Assembly: GCA_920105625.2 (NCBI GenBank)
Contig: OV050030.1
Location: 138,846,291-138,910,290 of the forward strand
Direction: 5' to 3'
Length of the DNA stretch: 64,000 nucleotides
DNA from: Clusia tigrina
Lineage: Eukaryota > Arthropoda > Insecta > Diptera > Clusiidae
Numbering within the stretch: position 1 is the first letter of the stretch; each line of letters starts with the position of its first letter. The notes beneath the pieces are model-generated. The model did not search any database. It was not told the DNA's origin and saw nothing but the letters and a program-made list of their open reading frames with translations. Both the position numbers and the translations under genes were made by a program. Shown here piece by piece: positions 14,335 through 29,200 of this stretch.

Positions 14335-17300
14335 AATGATAAAAATGAATGGTAAAATGAATCATGGATTATAAAAATGAATCATGAATGGTAAAGTGAA
14401 TCGCGAATGATAATATGAATCATGAATGATAAAAAGAATCATGAAAGCAGAAATGAATAATTAATGATAAAATGAATCATGAATGATAAAATTAATAATT
14501 AATGATAAAATGAATCCTTAATGATAAAAATTAACCTTGAATGATAGAATCAATCATGAATGATAAAAGTGAATCATGAATGGAAAAATGAATCACGAAT
14601 GATAATATGAATCGTGAATGATAATAAGAATCATGAATGATTCATGAATAATAAAAACTAATCAGAATGGGTAAGATGTAGAATGAGTGGCATAATTAAT
14701 CGTGAATAAGAAAATGAAACATGAATGGTGAAATGAATCATGACTGACAAAATAAAAGTGAATTGTGAAAGGCAAAATGTATCATGAAAGTTAAATCAAT
14801 CGTAAATGATAAAATGAATCATGAATGATAATATGAATCATGAGTGGTAAAATGAATAGAATGATAAAAACAATCGTGAATGATATAAATCATGAATGAT
14901 AAAAATCCTGAAGGAAAAAATAAATCATGAATGATAGAATGAGTCATAAATGTAAACTGAATCCAGAATGGTAAATCAATCGTGAATGATAAAATGAATC
15001 CTGAATGATAAATATTAATCAAGAATGATAAAATGAATCATGATTGAAGAAAAGCATCATGAATGATAATGTAAATCACGAAGTTTAAAATTGAATAATG
15101 AATGTTAAAATGAACCGTGGATGATAAAATTTAATAATGAATGTGAAAATGAACCGCGGATGATAAATATGAATCATGAATGGTAAAATGAATCATGAAC
15201 GTTAAATCAATAGTGAATGATAAAATGAATCATGTATGATATGAATCATGAATGGTTAAATGAATCGTATGATGAAAACAATCATGCATGACATGAGTCA
15301 TGTATGTAAAAAGAATCACGAATGATAAAACTCATTCCTGATTGGAAAAATTAATCATGAATGATAGATTGAATCATGAATGTAAAATGAATCATGAATC
15401 GTAAATGAATTGTGAATGATAAAAATGAATCCTGAATGATAAATATTAATCATGAATGATAAAATAATTTATCAATGAAAAAAAGTATCATGAATGATAA
15501 TGTGAATCACGAAATTTAATATTTAATAATAAATGTTAAAATGAATCGTGGATGATAAAAATGAATCATGAATGGTAAAATGAATCGTGAATGATAATTG
15601 CAATCATGACTCATAAAAAGACTCATAAATGATAAAATGAATGATAAAATTTAACCATGAATGATAGATACATGAATGATAACATGAATCTTGAATCATA
15701 AGAATCATGAATGGTAAAATGTTTCATGAATAATAAAAATTAGTCATGAATATTAAAATGAATCATGAATGGAAAGATGCATCGTGAGTGGCAAAATGTA
15801 TCGTGAAAGGTAAAATGAATCATGAACATTAAATCGATCGTGAATGATAAAATGAATCATCAATGAAAAAAAGTATCATGAATGATAATATGAATCACGA
15901 AGTTTAAAATTTAATAATAAATGTTTAAATGAATCGTGGATGATAAAAATGAAACATGAATGGTAAAATCAATCGTGAGTTAGAATATGAATCATGAATG
16001 ATAAGAAGAATCATGAGAGATAAAAAGAATAATGAATGATAAAATAAATCATGAATGATTAAATTAATCATTAATGAAAAAATGAATAATTAATGATAAA
16101 AATGAATCATGCATGGTAAAATGAATCATGAATAATAAAAATTAATCATGAATGTTAAGATGAAGCATGAAAGATAGAATGAATCATGAATGATAAAATT
16201 AATAATGAATGTTAAAATGAATCATGGTTGATAAAACTGAATAATGAAAGATAAAATGAATCATGAATGATAAAATGAATCATAAATGATAAAATGAATC
16301 ATTAATGATAACAACTAACCATAAATGATAGACTCCATCATGAATGATAAAATAAATCTTGAATGGTAAAATGATTGATGAATGATAAAAATGAACAATG
16401 AATGATAAACGGAATCATGAATAATCAAAATTAATCGTAAATGATAAAAATGAATCATGAATGATAAAAATGAATAATGAATGATAAAAATTACTCATGA
16501 ATGATAAAAGTGAATCGGGAATGATAATGTAAATTTTGAATGATAATAAGAATCATGAATAGTAATATGATTCCTGAATAATAAAAATTAATCATGAATG
16601 GAAGAGCATGGCATAATGAAACGTGAATGGTAAAATGAATCATGAATGATAGAATAAATCATTAATTTATAAAATGAATCATGAATGGTAAAATTAATCA
16701 TTAATGGTAACAATTAACCATAACTGATACTCACGCATGAATGATAAAATAAATCTTGAATGGTAAAATGATTAATGAATGAAAAAATTATCAATGAATG
16801 ATAAACGGAATCATGAATGATGAAAATTAACCATAAATGATAAAAATGAATCATGAATGATAAAAATTAATCATGAATGATAAAATGGAATCGTGAATGA
16901 TAGTAAGAAATATGAATGGTAATATGATTCATGAATAACAAAAATTTAGCACGAATATTAAAATGAATCATGAATGGAAAGATGCATAATGAGTGGTGAA
17001 ATGAATCGTGAAAGTTAAAATGAATCATGAACTTTAAATCAATCGTGTATGATAAAATGAATTATATAAATAATGAATGGTAAAATGAATCGAATGGTAA
17101 ATTCAATCCTGAATGATATGAATCATGATTGGTAAAATAAAACACGAATGATAAAATGAATCCTGAATGAAAAATATTAATCATGAATCATAAAAGTGAA
17201 TCATGAATGTGAAAATGAATCATGAATAGTAAATGGAATCTTGAATCTTAAAACTAATCGTGAATGATAATATAAATCGTGAATGATAATACAAATCATG

Positions 17301-18648
17301 GACGTTAAATTGAAATATGAATGTTAAATCGAATCATAAATGATAATATGAATCATGAATGGTAAAATGAATCATGAACGTTAAATCAATAGTGAATGAA
17401 AAAAAGTATCATGAATGATAATGTGAATCACGAAGTTTAAAATTTAATAATAAAAATGAATCGTGGATGATAAAAATGAATCATGAATGGTAAAATGAAT
17501 CGTGAATTAGAATATGAATCATGAATGATAAGAATAATCATGAGAGATAAAATGAATAATGAATGATAAAATAAATCACGAATGATAAAATTAATCATTA
17601 ATGAAAAAATGAATCATGCATGGTAAAATGAATCATGAATAATAAAAATTAATCATGAATGATAAAATGGAATCGTGTATGATAATAAGAAATATGACTG
17701 GTAATATGATTCATGAATAATAAAAATTAAGCACGAATATTAAAATGAATCATGAATGGAAAGCTGCATCATGAGCTGTAAAATGAATCGTGAAAGTTAA
17801 AAACTAATCATGAACTTTAAATCATTCGTGTATGATAAAATGATTCATGAATGATATGAATAATGAATGGTAAAATGAATCGAATGGTAAAATCAATCGT
17901 GAATGATATGAATCATGATTGGTAAAATATATCACGAATGATGAAAATGAATCCTGAATGAAAAATATTAATCATGAATCATAAAAATGGTAAATGGAAT
18001 CTTGAATGTTAAAACTAATCTTGAATGATAATATAAATCGTGAATGATAATACAAATCATGGATGGTAAATTAAAATATGAATGTTAAATCGAATCATAA
18101 ATGATAATATGAATCATGAATTGTAAAATCAATCATGAACGTTAAATCAATCGTGTATGATAAAATGAGTCATGAATGATAACATGAATACTGAATGGTA
18201 AAACGAAACAAATGGTAAAAACAATCGTGAATGATATGAATCATGATTGGTAAAATATATCACGAATGATAAAAATGAATCCTGAATGCTAAATATTAAT
18301 CAGGAATGATAAAATGAATGGTCAATGGTAAAATGAATCATGAATGATAAAAATGAATCTCGAATGGTAAAATTAATGAACGATAAAACTAATCATGAAT
18401 GATAAAAAGAATCATGACTGATAATATGAATCATGACTGATAATATGAATCATGACTGATAATATGAATCATGAATATTAAAATGATTCATGAATGTTAA
18501 ATGGAATCATAAATGAATCATGAATGCCAAAATGAATGAATGAATGAATCATGATTGTTAAAGCTATCGTGAATGATAGGATGAATCATGAATGATAAAA
18601 TGAATCATAAATCAAAAAAATGTATCATTAGTGATAAAATGATTCATG
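14335..18648. repeat. Higher-order module 4 (B type with an internal deletion, 4,314 bp)
   Basis: Its first half carries AAAACTCATTCCTG near 15.33 kb, a variant otherwise seen only in B modules 9, 11 and 15. The second GGTTAAATGAATCG block is missing: at 17,395-17,405 the sequence jumps from AGTGAATGAAAAAA to GTATCATGAATG, removing about 240 bp relative to module 1 (3.115 to 3.352 kb). The lost segment is flanked by matching ATGAAAAAA runs. A CCGCGG site lies at 15154-15159. Confidence 0.7.
18531..18549. repeat. AATG tetranucleotide expansion
   Basis: Four AATG units followed by AATC, where other modules have a single AATGAATC. The same expansion is at about 23,303 and 25,457, the positions predicted by the 4,772-bp and 2,154-bp duplications. 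It therefore predates both. Confidence 0.8.
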
Positions 18649-21600
18649 AATGATAAAAATGAATGGTAAAATTAATCATGGATTATAAAAATGAATCATG
18701 AATGGTAAAGTAAATCGCGAATGATAATATGAATCATGAATGATAAAAAGAATCATGAAAGAAGAAATGAATAATGAATGATAAAATGAATCATGAATGA
18801 TAAAATTAATAATTAATGATAAAATGAATCCTTAATGATAAACATTAACCTTGAATGATAGAATCAATCACGAATGATAAAATAGAATCATGAAAGGAAA
18901 AATGAATCACAAATGATAATATGAATCGTGAATGATAGTAAGAATCATGAATGATTCATGAATAATAAAAACTAATCAGTAAGGGTAAGATGCAGAATGA
19001 GTGGCATAATTAATCGTGAATAAGAAAATGAAACATGTATGGTGAAATGAATCATGACTGACAAAATAAAAGTGAATCGTGAAAGGCAAAATGTATCATG
19101 AAAGTTAAATCAATCGTAAATGATAAAATGAATCATGAATGATAATATGAATCATGAGTGGTAAATGAATAGAATGATAAAAACAATCGTGAATGATATA
19201 AATCATGAATGATAAAAATGAATCCTGAATGAAAAAATAAATCATGAATGATAGAATGAGTCATAAATGTAAACTGAATCCTGAATGGTAAATCAATCGT
19301 GAATGATAAAATGAATCCTGAATGATAAATATTAATCAAGAATGATAAAATGAATCATGATTGAAAAAAGAATCATGAATTATAATGTGAATCACGAAGT
19401 TTAAAATTGAATAATGAATGTTAAAATGAACCGTGAATGATAAAATTTAATAATGAATGTGAAAATGAACCGCGGATGATAAAAATGAATCATGAATGGT
19501 AAAATGAATCATGAACGTTAAATCAATAGTGATTGATAAAATGAATCATGAATGAAATGAATCATGAATGGTTAATTGAATCGAATGACGAAGACAATCA
19601 TGCATGACATGAGTCATGTATGTAAAAAGAATCACGAATGATAAAAATGATTCCGGATTGGAAAAATTAATCATGAATGATAGATTGAATCATGAATGTA
19701 AAATGAATCATGAATGGTAAATGAATTGTGAATGATAAAAATTAATCCTGAATGATAAATATTAATCATGAATGATAAAATGAATCATCAATGAAAAAAA
19801 GTATCGTGAATGATAATGAGAATATCGAAGTTTAAAATTTAATAATAAATGTTAAAATGAATCGTGGATGATAAAAATGAATCATGAATGGTAAAATGAA
19901 TCGTGAATGATAATTGCAATCATGACTCATAAAAAGACTCATAAATGATAAAATGAATGATAAAATTTAACCATGAATGATAGAATCATGAATGATAACA
20001 TGAATCTTGAATCATAAGAATCATGAATGGTAAAATGTTTCATGAATAATAAAAATTAATCATGAATATTAAAATGAATCATGAATGGAAAGATGCATCG
20101 TGAGTGGCAAAATGAATCGTGAAAGGTAAAATGAATCATGAACATTAAATCGATCGTGAATGATAAAATGAATCATCAATGAAAAAAAGTATCATAAATG
20201 ATAATGTGAATCACGAAGCTTAAAATTTAATAATAAATGTTTAAATGAATCGTGGATGATAAAAATGTATCATGAATGGTAAAATCAATCGTGAATTAGA
20301 ATATGAATCATGAATGATAAGAAGAATCATGAGAGATAAAATGAATAATGAATGATAAAATAAATCATGAATGATAAAATTAATCATTAATGAAAAAATG
20401 AATCATTAATGATAAAAATGAATCATGCATGGTAAAATGAATCATGAATAATAAAAATTAATCAGGAATGGTAAGATGAATCATGAAAGATAGAATGAAT
20501 CATGAATGATAAAATTAATAATGAATGTTAAAATGAATCATGGTTGATAAAACTGAATAATGAAAGATAAAATGAATCATGAATGATAAAATGAATCATT
20601 AATGATAACAACTAACCATAAATGATAGACTCAATCATGAATGATAAAATAAATCTTGAATGGTAAAATGATTGATGAATGATAAAAATGAACAATGAAT
20701 GATAAACGGAATCATGAATGATGAAAATTAATCGAAAATGATAAAATGAATCATGAATGATAAAAATGAATAATGAATGATAAAAATTACTCATGAATGA
20801 TAAAAGTGAATCGGGAATGAAAATGTGAAGCGTGAATGATAATAAGAATCATGAATAGTAATATGATTCCTGAATAATAAAAATTAATCATGAATGGAAG
20901 AGCATGGCAGAATGAAACTTAAATGGTAAAATGAATCATGAATGATAGAATAAATCATTAATTTATAAAATGAATCATGAATGGTAAAATGAAACATGGT
21001 TGATTAAACTGAATAATGAAAGATAAAATGTGTCATGAATGATAAAATGAATCATAAATGATAAAATGAATCATTAATGATAACAACTAACCATAAATGA
21101 TAGACTCCATCATGAATGATAAAATAAATCTTGAATGGTAAAATGATTGATGAATGATAAAAATGAACAATGAATGATAATCGGAATCATGAATAATCAA
21201 AATTAATCGTAAATGATAAAAATGAATCATGAATGATAAAAATGAATAATGAATGATAAAAATTACTCATGAATGATAAAAGTGAATCGGGAATGATAAT
21301 GTAAATTTTGAATGATAATAAGAATCATGAATAGTAATATGATTCCTGAATAATAAAAATTAATCATGAATGGAAGAGCATGGCATAATGAAACGTGAAT
21401 GGTAAAATGAATCATGAATGATAGAATAAATCATTAATTTATAAAATGAATCATGAATGGTAAAATTAATCATTAATGGTAACAATTAACCATAACTGAT
21501 ACTCACGCATGAATGATAAAATAAATCTTGAATGGTAAAATGATTAATGAATGAAAAAATTATCAATGAATGATAAACGGAATCATGAATGATGAAAATT

Positions 21601-23420
21601 AACCATAAATGATAAAAATGAATCATGAATGATAAAAATTAATCATGAATGATAAAATGGAATCGTGAATGATAGTAAGAAATATGAATGGTAATATGAT
21701 TCATGAATAACAAAAATTTAGCACGAATATTAAAATGAATCATGAATGGAAAGATGCATAATGAGTGGTGAAATGAATCGTGAAAGTTAAAATGAATCAT
21801 GAACTTTAAATCAATCGTGTATGATAAAATGAATTATATAAATAATGAATGGTAAAATGAATCGAATGGTAAATTCAATCCTGAATGATATGAATCATGA
21901 TTGGTAAAATAAAACACGAATGATAAAATGAATCCTGAATGAAAAATATTAATCATGAATCATAAAAGTGAATCATGAATGTGAAAATGAATCATGAATA
22001 GTAAATGGAATCTTGAATCTTAAAACTAATCGTGAATGATAATATAAATCGTGAATGATAATACAAATCATGGACGTTAAATTGAAATATGAATGTTAAA
22101 TCGAATCATAAATGATAATATGAATCATGAATGGTAAAATGAATCATGAACGTTAAATCAATAGTGAATGAAAAAAAGTATCATGAATGATAATGTGAAT
22201 CACGAAGTTTAAAATTTAATAATAAAAATGAATCGTGGATGATAAAAATGAATCATGAATGGTAAAATGAATCGTGAATTAGAATATGAATCATGAATGA
22301 TAAGAATAATCATGAGAGATAAAATGAATAATGAATGATAAAATAAATCACGAATGATAAAATTAATCATTAATGAAAAAATGAATCATGCATGGTAAAA
22401 TGAATCATGAATAATAAAAATTAATCATGAATGATAAAATGGAATCGTGAATGATAATAAGAATTATGAATGGGAATATGATTCATGAATAATAAAAATT
22501 AAGCTAGAATGTTAAAATGAATCATGAATGGAAAGCTGCATCATGAGCTGTAAAATGAATCGTGAAAGTTAAAAACTAATCATGAACTTTAAATCATTCG
22601 TGTATGATAAAATGATTCATGAATGATATGAATAATGAATGGTAAAATGAATCGAATGGTAAAATCAATCGTGAATGATATGAATCATGATTGGTAAAAT
22701 ATATCACGAATGATGAAAATGAATCCTGAATGAAAAATATTAATCATGAATCATAAAAATGGTAAATGGAATCTTGAATGTTAAAACTAATCTTGAATGA
22801 TAATATAAATCGTGAATGATAATACAAATCATGGATGGTAAATTAAAATATGAATGTTAAATCGAATCATAAATGATAATATGAATCATGAATTGTAAAA
22901 TCAATCATGAACGTTAAATCAATCGTGTATGATAAAATGAGTCATGAATGATAACATGAATACTGAATGGTAAAACGAAACAAATGGTAAAAACAATCGT
23001 GAATGATATGAATCATGATTGGTAAAATATATCACGAATGATAAAAATGAATCCTGAATGCTAAATATTAATCAGGAATGATAAAATGAATGGTCAATGG
23101 TAAAATGAATCATGAATGATAAAAATGAATCTCGAATGGTAAAATTAATGAACGATAAAACTAATCATGAATGATAAAAAGAATCATGACTGATAATATG
23201 AATCATGACTGATAATATGAATCATGACTGATAATATGAATCATGAATATTAAAATGATTCATGAATGTTAAATGGAATCATAAATGAATCATGAATGCC
23301 AAAATGAATGAATGAATGAATCATGATTGTTAAAGCTATCGTGAATGATAGGATGAATCATGAATGATAAAATGAATCATAAATCAAAAAAATGTATGAT
23401 TAGTGATAAAATGATTCATG
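18649..23420. repeat. Higher-order module 5 (4,772 bp, contains duplicated module 4 3' part)
   Basis: The first 2.4 kb has its own variants, for example GAAAAAAGAATCATGAATTA near 19.37 kb. From about 21.03 kb the sequence repeats module 4 from about 16.26 kb onward with a constant offset of 4,772 bp, including the ~240-bp deletion scar (22,167). A small patch near 22.45-22.52 kb differs from its partner near 17.68-17.74 kb more than the flanks do. A CCGCGG site lies at 19470-19475. Confidence 0.7.
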
Positions 23421-26296
23421 AATGATAAAAATGAATGGTAAAATTAATCATGGATTATAAAAATGAATCATGAATGGTAAAGTGAATCGCGAATGATAAT
23501 ATGAATAATGAATGATAAAAAGAATCATGAAAGAAGAAATGAATAATGAATGATAAAATGAATCATGAATGATAAAATTAATAATTAATGATAAAATGAA
23601 TCCTTAATGATAAACATTAACCTTGAATGATAGAATCAATCACGAATGATAAAATAGAATCATGAAAGGAAAAATGAATCACAAATGATAATATGAATCG
23701 TGAATGATAGTAAGAATCATGAATGATTCATGAATAATAAAAATTAATCAGTAAGGGTAAGATGCAGAATGAGTGGCATAATTAATCGTGAATAAGAAAA
23801 TGAAACATGTATGGTGAAATGAATCATGACTGACAAAATAAAAGTGAATCGTGAAAGGCAAAATGTATCATGAAAGTTAAATCAATCGTAAATGATAAAA
23901 TGAATCATGAATGATAATATGAATCATGAGTGGTAAAATGAATAGAATGATAAAAACAATCGTGAATGATATAAATCATGAATGATAAAAATGAATCCTG
24001 AATGAAAAAATAAATCATGAATGATAGAAAGAGTCATAAATGTAAACTGAATCCTGAATGGTAAATCAATCGTGAATGATAAAATGAATCCTGAATGATA
24101 AATATTAATCAAGAATGATAAAATGAATCATGATTGAAAAAAGAATCATGAATAGTAAATGGAATCTTGAATCTTAAAACTAATCGTGAATGATAATATA
24201 AATCGTGAATGATAATACAAATCATGGACGTTAAATTGAAATATGAATGTTAAATCGAATCATAAATGATAATATGAATCATGAATGGTAAAATGAATCA
24301 TGAACGTTAAATCAATAGTGAATGAAAAAAAGTATCATGAATGATAATGTGAATCACGAAGTTTAAAATTTAATAATAAAAATGAATCGTGGATGATAAA
24401 AATGAATCATGAATGGTAAAATGAATCGTGAATTAGAATATGAATCATGAATGATAAGAATAATCATGAGAGATAAAATGAATAATGAATGATAAAATAA
24501 ATCACGAATGATAAAATTAATCATTAATGAAAAAATGAATCATGCATGGTAAAATGAATCATGAATAATAAAAATTAATCATGAATGATAAAATGGAATC
24601 GTGAATGATAATAAGAATTATGAATGGGAATATGATTCATGAATAATAAAAATTAAGCTAGAATGTTAAAATGAATCATGAATGGAAAGCTGCATCATGA
24701 GCTGTAAAATGAATCGTGAAAGTTAAAAACTAATCATGAACTTTAAATCATTCGTGTATGATAAAATGATTCATGAATGATATGAATAATGAATGGTAAA
24801 ATGAATCGAATGGTAAAATCAATCGTGAATGATATGAATCATGATTGGTAAAATATATCACGAATGATGAAAATGAATCCTGAATGAAAAATATTAATCA
24901 TGAATCATAAAAATGGTAAATGGAATCTTGAATGTTAAAACTAATCTTGAATGATAATATAAATCGTGAATGATAATACAAATCATGGATGGTAAATTAA
25001 AATATGAATGTTAAATCGAATCATAAATGATAATATGAATCATGAATTGTAAAATCAATCATGAACGTTAAATCAATCGTGTATGATAAAATGAGTCATG
25101 AATGATAACATTAATACTGAATGGTAAAACGAAACAAATGGTAAAAACAATCGTGAATGATATGAATCATGATTGGTAAAATATATCACGAATGATAAAA
25201 ATGAATCCTGAATGCTAAATATTAATCAGGAATGATAAAATGAATGGTCAATGGTAAAATGAATCATGAATGATAAAAATGAATCTCGAATGGTAAAATT
25301 AATGAACGATAAAACTAATCATGAATGATAAAAAGAATCATGACTGATAATATGAATCATGACTGATAATATGAATCATGACTGATAATATGAATCATGA
25401 ATATTAAAATGATTCATGAATGTTAAATGGAATCATAAATGAATCATGAATGCCAAAATGAATGAATGAATGAATCATGATTGTTAAAGCTATCGTGAAT
25501 GATAGGATGAATCATGAATGATAAAATGAATCATAAATCAAAAAAATGTATCATTAGTGATAAAATGATTCATGAATGATAAAAATGAATGGTAAAATTA
25601 ATCATGGATTATAAAAATGAATCATGAATGGTAAAGTGAATCGCGAATGATAATATGAATCATGAATGATAAAAAGAATCATGAAAGAAGAAATGAATAA
25701 TGAATGATAAAATGAATCATGAATGATAAAATTAATAATTAATGATAAAATGAATCCTTAATGATAAACATTAACCTTGAATGATAGAATCAATCACGAA
25801 TGATAAAATAGAATCATGAAAGGAAAAATGAATCACAAATGATAATATGAATCGTGAATGATAGTAAGAATCATGAATGATTCATGAATAATAAAAATTA
25901 ATCAGTAAGGGTAAGATGCAGAATGAGTGGCATAATTAATCGTGAATAAGAAAATGAAACATGTATGGTGAAATGAATCATGACTGACAAAATAAAAGTG
26001 AATCGTGAAAGGCAAAATGTATCATGAAAGTTAAATCAATCGTAAATGATAAAATGAATCATGAATGATAATATGAATCATGAGTGGTAAAATGAATAGA
26101 ATGATAAAAACAATCGTGAATGATATAAATCATGAATGATAAAAATGAATCCTGAATGAAAAAATAAATCATGAATGATAGAATGAGTCATAAATGTAAA
26201 CTGAATCCTGAATGGTAAATCAATCGTGAATGATAAAATGAATCCTGAATGATAAATATTAATCAAGAATGATAAAATGAATCATGATTGAAAAAA
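21989..26296. repeat. 2,154-bp tandem duplication (two copies)
   Basis: Copy 1 is 21,989-24,142 and copy 2 is 24,143-26,296. The join at 24,143-24,153 lies in the 11-mer GAATCATGAAT, present at both parent ends: the sequence follows GAAAAAAGAATCATGAAT as at 19.37 kb, then continues AGTAAATGG as at 22.00 kb. By eye the copies differ at only a few bases, for example TGTATGATTAG near 23.40 kb against TGTATCATTAG near 25.55 kb, and GAAAGAGTC near 24.03 kb against GAATGAGTC near 26.18 kb. Confidence 0.88.
23421..25574. repeat. Higher-order module 6 (short, 2,154 bp)
   Basis: The shortest landmark-to-landmark interval. Its length equals the size of the tandem duplication whose copies are 21,989-24,142 and 24,143-26,296, so this module is a by-product of that event. 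It has no GGTTAAATGAATCG block and no CCGCGG site, because the jump at 24,143 skips the part of the module that holds them. Confidence 0.75.
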
Positions 26297-29200
26297 GAAT
26301 CATGAATTATAATGTGAATCACGAAGTTTAAAATTGAATAATGAATGTTAAAATGAACCGTGAATGATAAAATTTAATAATGAATGTGAAAATGAACCGC
26401 GGATGATAAAAATGAATCATGAATGGTAAAATGAATCATGAACGTTAAATCAATAGTGATTGATAAAATGAATCATGAATGAAATGAATCATGAATGGTT
26501 AATTGAATCGAATGACGAAAACAATCATGCATGACATGAGTCATGTATGTAAAAAGAATCACGAATGATAAAAATGATTCCGGATTGGAAAAATTAATCA
26601 TGAATGATAGATTGAATCATGAATGTAAAATGAATCATGAATGGTAAATGAATTGTGAATGATAAAAATTAATCCTGAATGATAAATATTAATCATGAAT
26701 GATAAAATGAATCATCAATGAAAAAAAGTATCATGAATGATAATGAGAATATCGAAGTTTAAAATTTAATAATAAATGTTAAAATGAATCGTGGATGATA
26801 AAAAGGAATCATGAATGGTAAAATGAATCGTGAATGATAATTGCAATCATGACTCATAAAAAGACTCATAAATGATAAAATGAATGATAAAATTTAACCA
26901 TGAATGATAGAATCATGAATGATAACATGAATCTTGAATCATAAGAATCATGAATGGTAAAATGTTTCATGAACAATAAAAATTAATCATGAATATTAAA
27001 ATGAATCATGAATGGAAAGATGCATCGTGAGTGGCAAAATGAATCGTGAAAGGTAAAATGAATCATGAACATTAAATCGATCGTGAATGATAAAATGAAT
27101 CATCAATGAAAAAAAGTATCATAAATGATAATGTGAATCACGAAGCTTAAAATTTAATAATAAATGTTTAAATGAATCGTGGATGATAAAAATGTATCAT
27201 GAATGGTAAAATCAATCGTGAATTAGAATATGAATCATGAATGATAAGAAGAATCATGAGAGATAAAATGAATAATGAATGATAAAATAAATCATGAATG
27301 ATAAAATTAATCATTAATGAAAAAATGAATCATTAGTGATAAAAATGAATCATGCATGGTAAAATGAATCATGAATAATAAAAATTAATCAGGAATGGTA
27401 AGATGAATCATGAAAGATAGAATGAATCATGAATGATAAAATTAATAATGAATGTTAAAATGAATCATGGTTGATAAAACTGAATAATGAAAGATAAAAT
27501 GAATCATGAATGATAAAATGAATCATTAATGATAACAACTAACCATAAATGATAGACTCAATCATGAATGATAAAATAAATCTTGAATGGTAAAATGATT
27601 GATGAATGATAAAAATGAACAATGAATGATAAACGGAATCATGAATGATGAAAATTAATCGAAAATGATAAAATGAATCATGAATGATAAAAATGAATAA
27701 TGAATGATAAAAATTACTCATGAATGATAAAAGTGAATCGGGAATGAAAATGTGAAGCGTGAATGATAATAAGAATCATGAATAGTAATATGATTCCTGA
27801 ATAATAAAAATTAATCATGAATGGAAGAGCATGGCAGAATGAAACTTAAATGGTAAAATGAATCATGAATGATAGAATAAATCATTAATTTATAAAATGA
27901 ATCATGAATGGTAAAATGAAACATGGTTGATTAAACTGAATAATGAAAGATAAAATGTGTCATGAATGATAAAATGAATCATGAATTATAAAATGAATCA
28001 TTAATGATAACAACTAACCATAAATGATAGACTCCATCATGAATGATAAAATAAATCTTGAATGGTAAAATGATTGATGAATGATAAAATGAACAATGAA
28101 TGATAAACGGAATCATGAATAATCAAAATTAATCGTAAATGATAAAAATGAATCATGAATCATAAAAATGAATAATGAATGATAAAAATTACTCATGAAT
28201 GATAAAAGTGAATCGGGAATGATAATGTAAATTTTGAATGATAATAAGAATCATGAATAGTAATATGATTCCTGAATAATAAAAATTAATCATGAATGGA
28301 AGAGCATGGCATAATGAAACGTGAATGGTAAAATGAATCATGAATGATAGAATAAATCATTAATTTATAAAATGAATCATGAATGGTAAAATTAATCATT
28401 AATGGTAACAATTAACCATAACTGATACTCACGCATGAATGATAAAATAAATCTTGAATGGTAAAATGATTAATGAATGAAAAAATTATCAATGAATGAT
28501 AAACGGAATCATGAATGATGAAAATTAACCATAAATGATAAAAATGAATCATGAATGATAAAAATTAATCATGAATGATAAAATGGAATCGTGAATGATA
28601 GTAAGAAATATGAATGGTAATATGATTCATGAATATTAAAAATTTAGCACGAATATTAAAATGAATCATGAATGGAAAGATGCATAATGAGTGGTGAAAT
28701 GAATCGTGAAAGTTAAAATGAATCATGAACTTTAAATCAATCGTGTATGATAAAATGAATCATATAAATAATGAATGGTAAAATGAATCGAATGGTAAAA
28801 TCAATCGTGAATGATATGAATCATGATTGGTAAAATAAAACACGAATGATAAAAATGAATCCTGAATGAAAAATATTAATCATGAATCATAAAAGTGAAT
28901 CATGAATGTGAAAATGAATCATGATTGGTAAATGGAATCTTGAATGTTAAAACTAATCTTGAATGATAATATAAATAGTGAATGATAATACAAAACATGG
29001 ACGGTAAATTAAAATATGAATGTTAAATCGAATAATAAATGATATGAATCATGAATGGTAAAATAAATCATGAACGTTAAATCAATAGTGAATGAAAAAA
29101 TGAATCATGAATGATATGAATCATGAATGGTTAAATGAATCGAATGATGAAAACAATCATGCATAACATGAGTCATGTAAGTAAAAAGAATCACGAATGA

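Larger units (their letters stand above)
16260..24150. repeat. 4,772-bp tandem duplication
   Basis: From about 16.26 to 19.38 kb the sequence recurs at about 21.03 to 24.15 kb with a constant offset of 4,772 bp. Paired landmarks are CCATAAATGATAGACTCC (16,319 and 21,091), the deletion scar (17,395 and 22,167), the AATG run (18,531 and 23,303) and the module landmark (18,649 and 23,421). The left break is within about 30 bp of 16.26/21.03 kb, where TGAATCATGAATG on one side faces TGTGTCATGAATG on the other. Confidence 0.82.
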
